DNA of 7,021 nt from Candidatus Woesearchaeota archaeon (GTDB lineage: Archaea > Nanoarchaeota > Nanoarchaeia > Woesearchaeales > CALCXY01), in the NCBI GenBank assembly GCA_030751555.1, contig JASMFX010000163.1:1-7021 (forward strand), written 5' to 3'. Positions within the stretch are counted from its first letter, which is position 1; every line of letters begins with the position of its first letter. The notes under the pieces were generated by a model. The model had not been told where the DNA came from and did not search any database. It saw only the letters and a list, made by a program, of their open reading frames with translations. The position numbers and the translations under genes are program-made. Of this stretch, positions 5,368 to 7,021 are shown in pieces.

Positions 5368-5684
5368 ATTTGTGTAAGTTGGATTAATCTATTCACTTTC
5401 GATTTTAACTTAGTTATTAATTCAGCATCCTCAAAGTTGTAGATATCTGGAAGGTTTAAGGAGATTATTTGCTTTTGGAGATATTGTTTTGGAAATCTAA
5501 CAGAAAGTTCTTTTCTTTGTTGATCTTCCATAACTACTACTAAGTCTGCCCAACTTACTTGTTTTTCATTTACAGGTTTTTCATTGTAAAGTCCAGCTGA
5601 TTTGGTTTCGAATTTAGAAGAAAATATTTTCTCAGCAGTTTTGCTCCTGTGCAGATTTTGGTTGCATATGAATAATACTTTCAT
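5361..5684 (-). CDS. Low-molecular-weight protein tyrosine phosphatase-like protein
   Basis: A 107-residue protein beginning MKVLFICNQNLHRSKTAEKI. The P-loop Cys7-x5-Arg13-Ser14 directly after the first strand is the low-molecular-weight phosphatase layout. SAGL (29-32), SWADLVVVMED (44-54) and LPDIY with candidate general-acid Asp80 (compare DxPDxY in relatives) complete the pattern of the short predicted tyrosine phosphatases (COG4551-like). It differs from classical enzymes: the second P-loop Cys (CxGNxCRSP) is absent and Lys replaces the Pro after Ser. Substrate unknown; cytoplasmic. An ATG 24 bp upstream (5708) would extend the frame but lies inside the TATA box TTTATATG; that box is 25.5 nt from the ATG at 5684, so the shorter leaderless form is preferred. 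It precedes the DsbA-like gene, whose promoter overlaps its stop. Confidence 0.8.
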   Translation of the reverse strand: MKVLFICNQNLHRSKTAEKIFSSKFETKSAGLYNEKPVNEKQVSWADLVVVMEDQQRKELSVRFPKQYLQKQIISLNLPDIYNFEDAELITKLKSKVNRLIQLTQII

Positions 5685-5705
5685 ATTAAGCTGTTGTTTT
5701 AGGAC

Positions 5706-5713
5706 CATATAAA
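5706..5713 (-). promoter_or_regulatory. TATA box of the phosphatase-like gene
   Basis: Minus strand TTTATATG in the 34-bp gap after the ZIP-like gene, centred 25.5 nt before the ATG at 5684. It decides the start: the ATG at 5708 is part of the box and would lie upstream of the predicted transcript. Confidence 0.6.
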
Positions 5714-5718
5714 CTTTA

Positions 5719-6393
5719 CTAAAAACCCCTAGTCAAGAAAATAAGCAAAGCATAAAACATAACACCCAACACAAAATACACAGGTTTTCCTGCTTTTCCT
5801 TGAGGAATGCCATGCCTTATAGTGGTATAGAGGAGCACTCCTATAACTAATCCCAATAGGGAGAAATTCACAACAGGACTGATGTCTGTTGCAAGATAGG
5901 TTGCGAATAAGATTCCTAAAAGGGTGGATGAACTGAGAATTAATCTTACAGTTGTGTCACTTGTTGGATCTACAGGAAGTGTGCTTAGGGTTGAGTAGAA
6001 GAGGATAGGCAAAAAGAATAGGACTCCAGAAACAGCGCTCTGATTTGTTAAGTATACAATTAGCATTCCAATGATAAAATGATAGATAAACGAAATACTA
6101 GAGTCTGCCAGGGCAAGCTCTCTTTTTCTAACATCCTTTGAGGTGTGCTGGTAGATATGTTTTTCAACCAAGTGCAGCAGGACAAATCCTACTAATACAC
6201 TAAGGAAGAGTCTCTGATCTGTAGCTATTACTGATGCATTAAATTGAGGAAATAAGTCTAAGAAGATATAGGTAATCGAGATCCCTGCAGAGAGAGACAG
6301 CATTCTTACATGATGTTCACTAAACTTTGTAGTAAATTTCTCACTAAAATAGATAGCTATTGCCATAAGAATGCCGAAGATTATGGTGTTCAT
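5719..6393 (-). CDS. ZIP-like multi-pass membrane protein
   Basis: A 224-residue protein with about eight hydrophobic segments (near 2-16, 33-50, 62-80, 100-116, 122-140, 149-168, 174-192, 204-220). The arrangement and phrases such as LSAGISITYIFLDLFPQ (34-50), a loop with HLVEKHIYQH (74-83) after the third helix, and a final helix after GKPVYFVLG resemble the ZIP metal-transporter fold and ZIP-like proteins of unknown function. The usual metal-binding signatures, HNxxDG in helix 4 and HExxHE in helix 5, are not visible; helix 4 has only His105 (IYHFIIG) and helix 5 reads ILFYSTLSTLP. Metal transport is therefore a weak inference, and a non-transporting relative is as likely. The start has a TATA box 26.5 nt upstream, within the end of dph6, and no Shine-Dalgarno. 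Confidence 0.6.
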   Translation of the reverse strand: MNTIIFGILMAIAIYFSEKFTTKFSEHHVRMLSLSAGISITYIFLDLFPQFNASVIATDQRLFLSVLVGFVLLHLVEKHIYQHTSKDVRKRELALADSSISFIYHFIIGMLIVYLTNQSAVSGVLFFLPILFYSTLSTLPVDPTSDTTVRLILSSSTLLGILFATYLATDISPVVNFSLLGLVIGVLLYTTIRHGIPQGKAGKPVYFVLGVMFYALLIFLTRGF

Positions 6394-6408
6394 GGGTTTA
6401 TTTGAGAA

Positions 6409-7021
6409 TTAGGGATTTTTATAGTTTATGATTAATTCAGCGTTGTAGGGGGATTCTTCAATAATTTTTTTCTTTTTAATCTTGATTGGCTTTCTAAAAA
6501 TAGGTCCATCCACCATCAAGGTTTCATACTCTCCTCCTTCTCCTGCAGGGTTTAAGCCGAGTTTTTTTTGGAGTTGGGTGAGTTGTTTAATATCTTTTGT
6601 AGTGATTGGTCTTCCAATCCATGAGCTATCAAGACCTTCAGCAGCTATTTTTGTTATGATAAATTTGAATTTGTTTTTTAGAATCTCTTCAAGGTATTTC
6701 ACCTGATCAATATGCCAAAGCGGGGCAAATATCTTCAGGGAGAGGCTATCACAAATTTTTTCAATCCTCTCTCTTTGATAATTTGAGTATAATGCACCAG
6801 TTACTACTCCCTCAATACCAAATTTATTCTTTGCTTCTTGGAGGGCTTTTTTTAGATCTTTTAACTCATGCTCTTTTTTTCCATCTGTGGGTGCTGTTAC
6901 GAGTGGGAGGCCAATTGAATCTGCCTGTGCTTTGGCAAGGTCAGTCGTTGGGGTATGGAACATATATGAATCCTTGTTTTTTGATTTTAGTGTTATCATG
7001 CACTCTACTGGATAGTTTTGC
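6409..7021 (-). CDS. dph6: Diphthine-ammonia ligase (Dph6-type ATP pyrophosphatase), 5' end beyond window
   Basis: This enzyme uses ATP and ammonia to amidate diphthine on translation elongation factor 2, the last step of diphthamide synthesis in archaea and eukaryotes. The 203 residues in the window read QNYPVEC, MITLKSKNKDSYMFHTP, then IEGVVTGALYSNYQRERIEKIC, FAPLWHID, IAAEGLDSSWIGRP, and GEGGEYETLMVDGPIF near the C-terminus, all characteristic of the ATP-binding Dph6 family. The frame stays open through the window edge, and the residues before the Met at 6999 (VEC) fit the family's usual (V)xCL(V)T strand. That Met is therefore internal, and the PP-loop motif (SGGKDS) plus about 20 residues lie beyond the edge. 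Full length would be about 220-230 residues, normal for the archaeal form. The gene ends at TAA with the next gene's TATA box inside its tail. Confidence 0.92.
   Translation of the reverse strand, partial: QNYPVECMITLKSKNKDSYMFHTPTTDLAKAQADSIGLPLVTAPTDGKKEHELKDLKKALQEAKNKFGIEGVVTGALYSNYQRERIEKICDSLSLKIFAPLWHIDQVKYLEEILKNKFKFIITKIAAEGLDSSWIGRPITTKDIKQLTQLQKKLGLNPAGEGGEYETLMVDGPIFRKPIKIKKKKIIEESPYNAELIINYKNP
6416..6423 (-). promoter_or_regulatory. TATA box of the ZIP-like gene
   Basis: Minus strand TATAAAAA, centred 26.5 nt before the ATG at 6393. It lies inside the last codons of dph6 (INYKNP and stop), so coding and promoter functions overlap. Confidence 0.6.

Noticed and set aside
6482..6706. 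74-codon plus-strand open frame
   Set aside because: Antisense to the conserved GEGGEYETLMVDGP region of dph6.
6997..6999. ATG at 6999 as the start of dph6
   Set aside because: The frame continues open through the window edge with residues typical of the family, and the essential PP-loop would be lost.

Overview
The window looks like a piece of an AT-rich, tightly packed archaeal genome. The evidence is a TrmB-type regulator, a diphthamide-synthesis enzyme (Dph6), a TFB-like zinc ribbon, and a repeated TATA box placed about 26 nt ahead of start codons that mostly lack a Shine-Dalgarno sequence, which implies leaderless mRNAs. Small proteins, minimal spacing and the mix of ROK kinase, DsbA-like and glutaredoxin-like genes recall DPANN lineages such as Woesearchaeota or Pacearchaeota. 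That placement is inference; no rRNA or marker gene is present to fix it. I saw no tRNA, rRNA, CRISPR or insertion sequence, and no gene-free stretch over 300 bases.

Left part (1-2871). A SufS/CsdA-like class-V aminotransferase runs leftward off the window edge. It is divergent from a TrmB-family regulator. The 128-bp gap between them holds two back-to-back promoters with almost identical BRE/TATA sequences and a 20-bp near-perfect palindrome between them, a good candidate for the regulator's own operator. The regulator gene converges on a ROK-family sugar kinase gene; the two stop codons share one CTAG inside a 14-bp perfect palindrome. The kinase lacks the zinc-binding loop usual in ROK proteins.

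Middle part (2912-3785). A glutaredoxin-like CPWC protein lies next to a cassette of three very small genes: a 48-residue stand-alone TFB-type zinc ribbon, an overlapping 45-residue helical protein and a 72-residue two-helix membrane protein. The cassette has its own promoter and appears to be a small translationally coupled operon of unknown function.

Right part (3845-7021). In transcription order on the minus strand come Dph6 (5' end beyond the window), a ZIP-like eight-helix membrane protein, a low-molecular-weight phosphatase-like protein, a membrane-anchored DsbA-like thiol oxidoreductase and a six-helix membrane protein of unknown function. Only the last two look cotranscribed from one start; the others each have a TATA box just ahead of them, sometimes inside the previous gene's 3' end. 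Redox and thiol chemistry recurs (cysteine desulfurase-like enzyme, glutaredoxin, DsbA-like protein), but the window does not show that these genes form one pathway.
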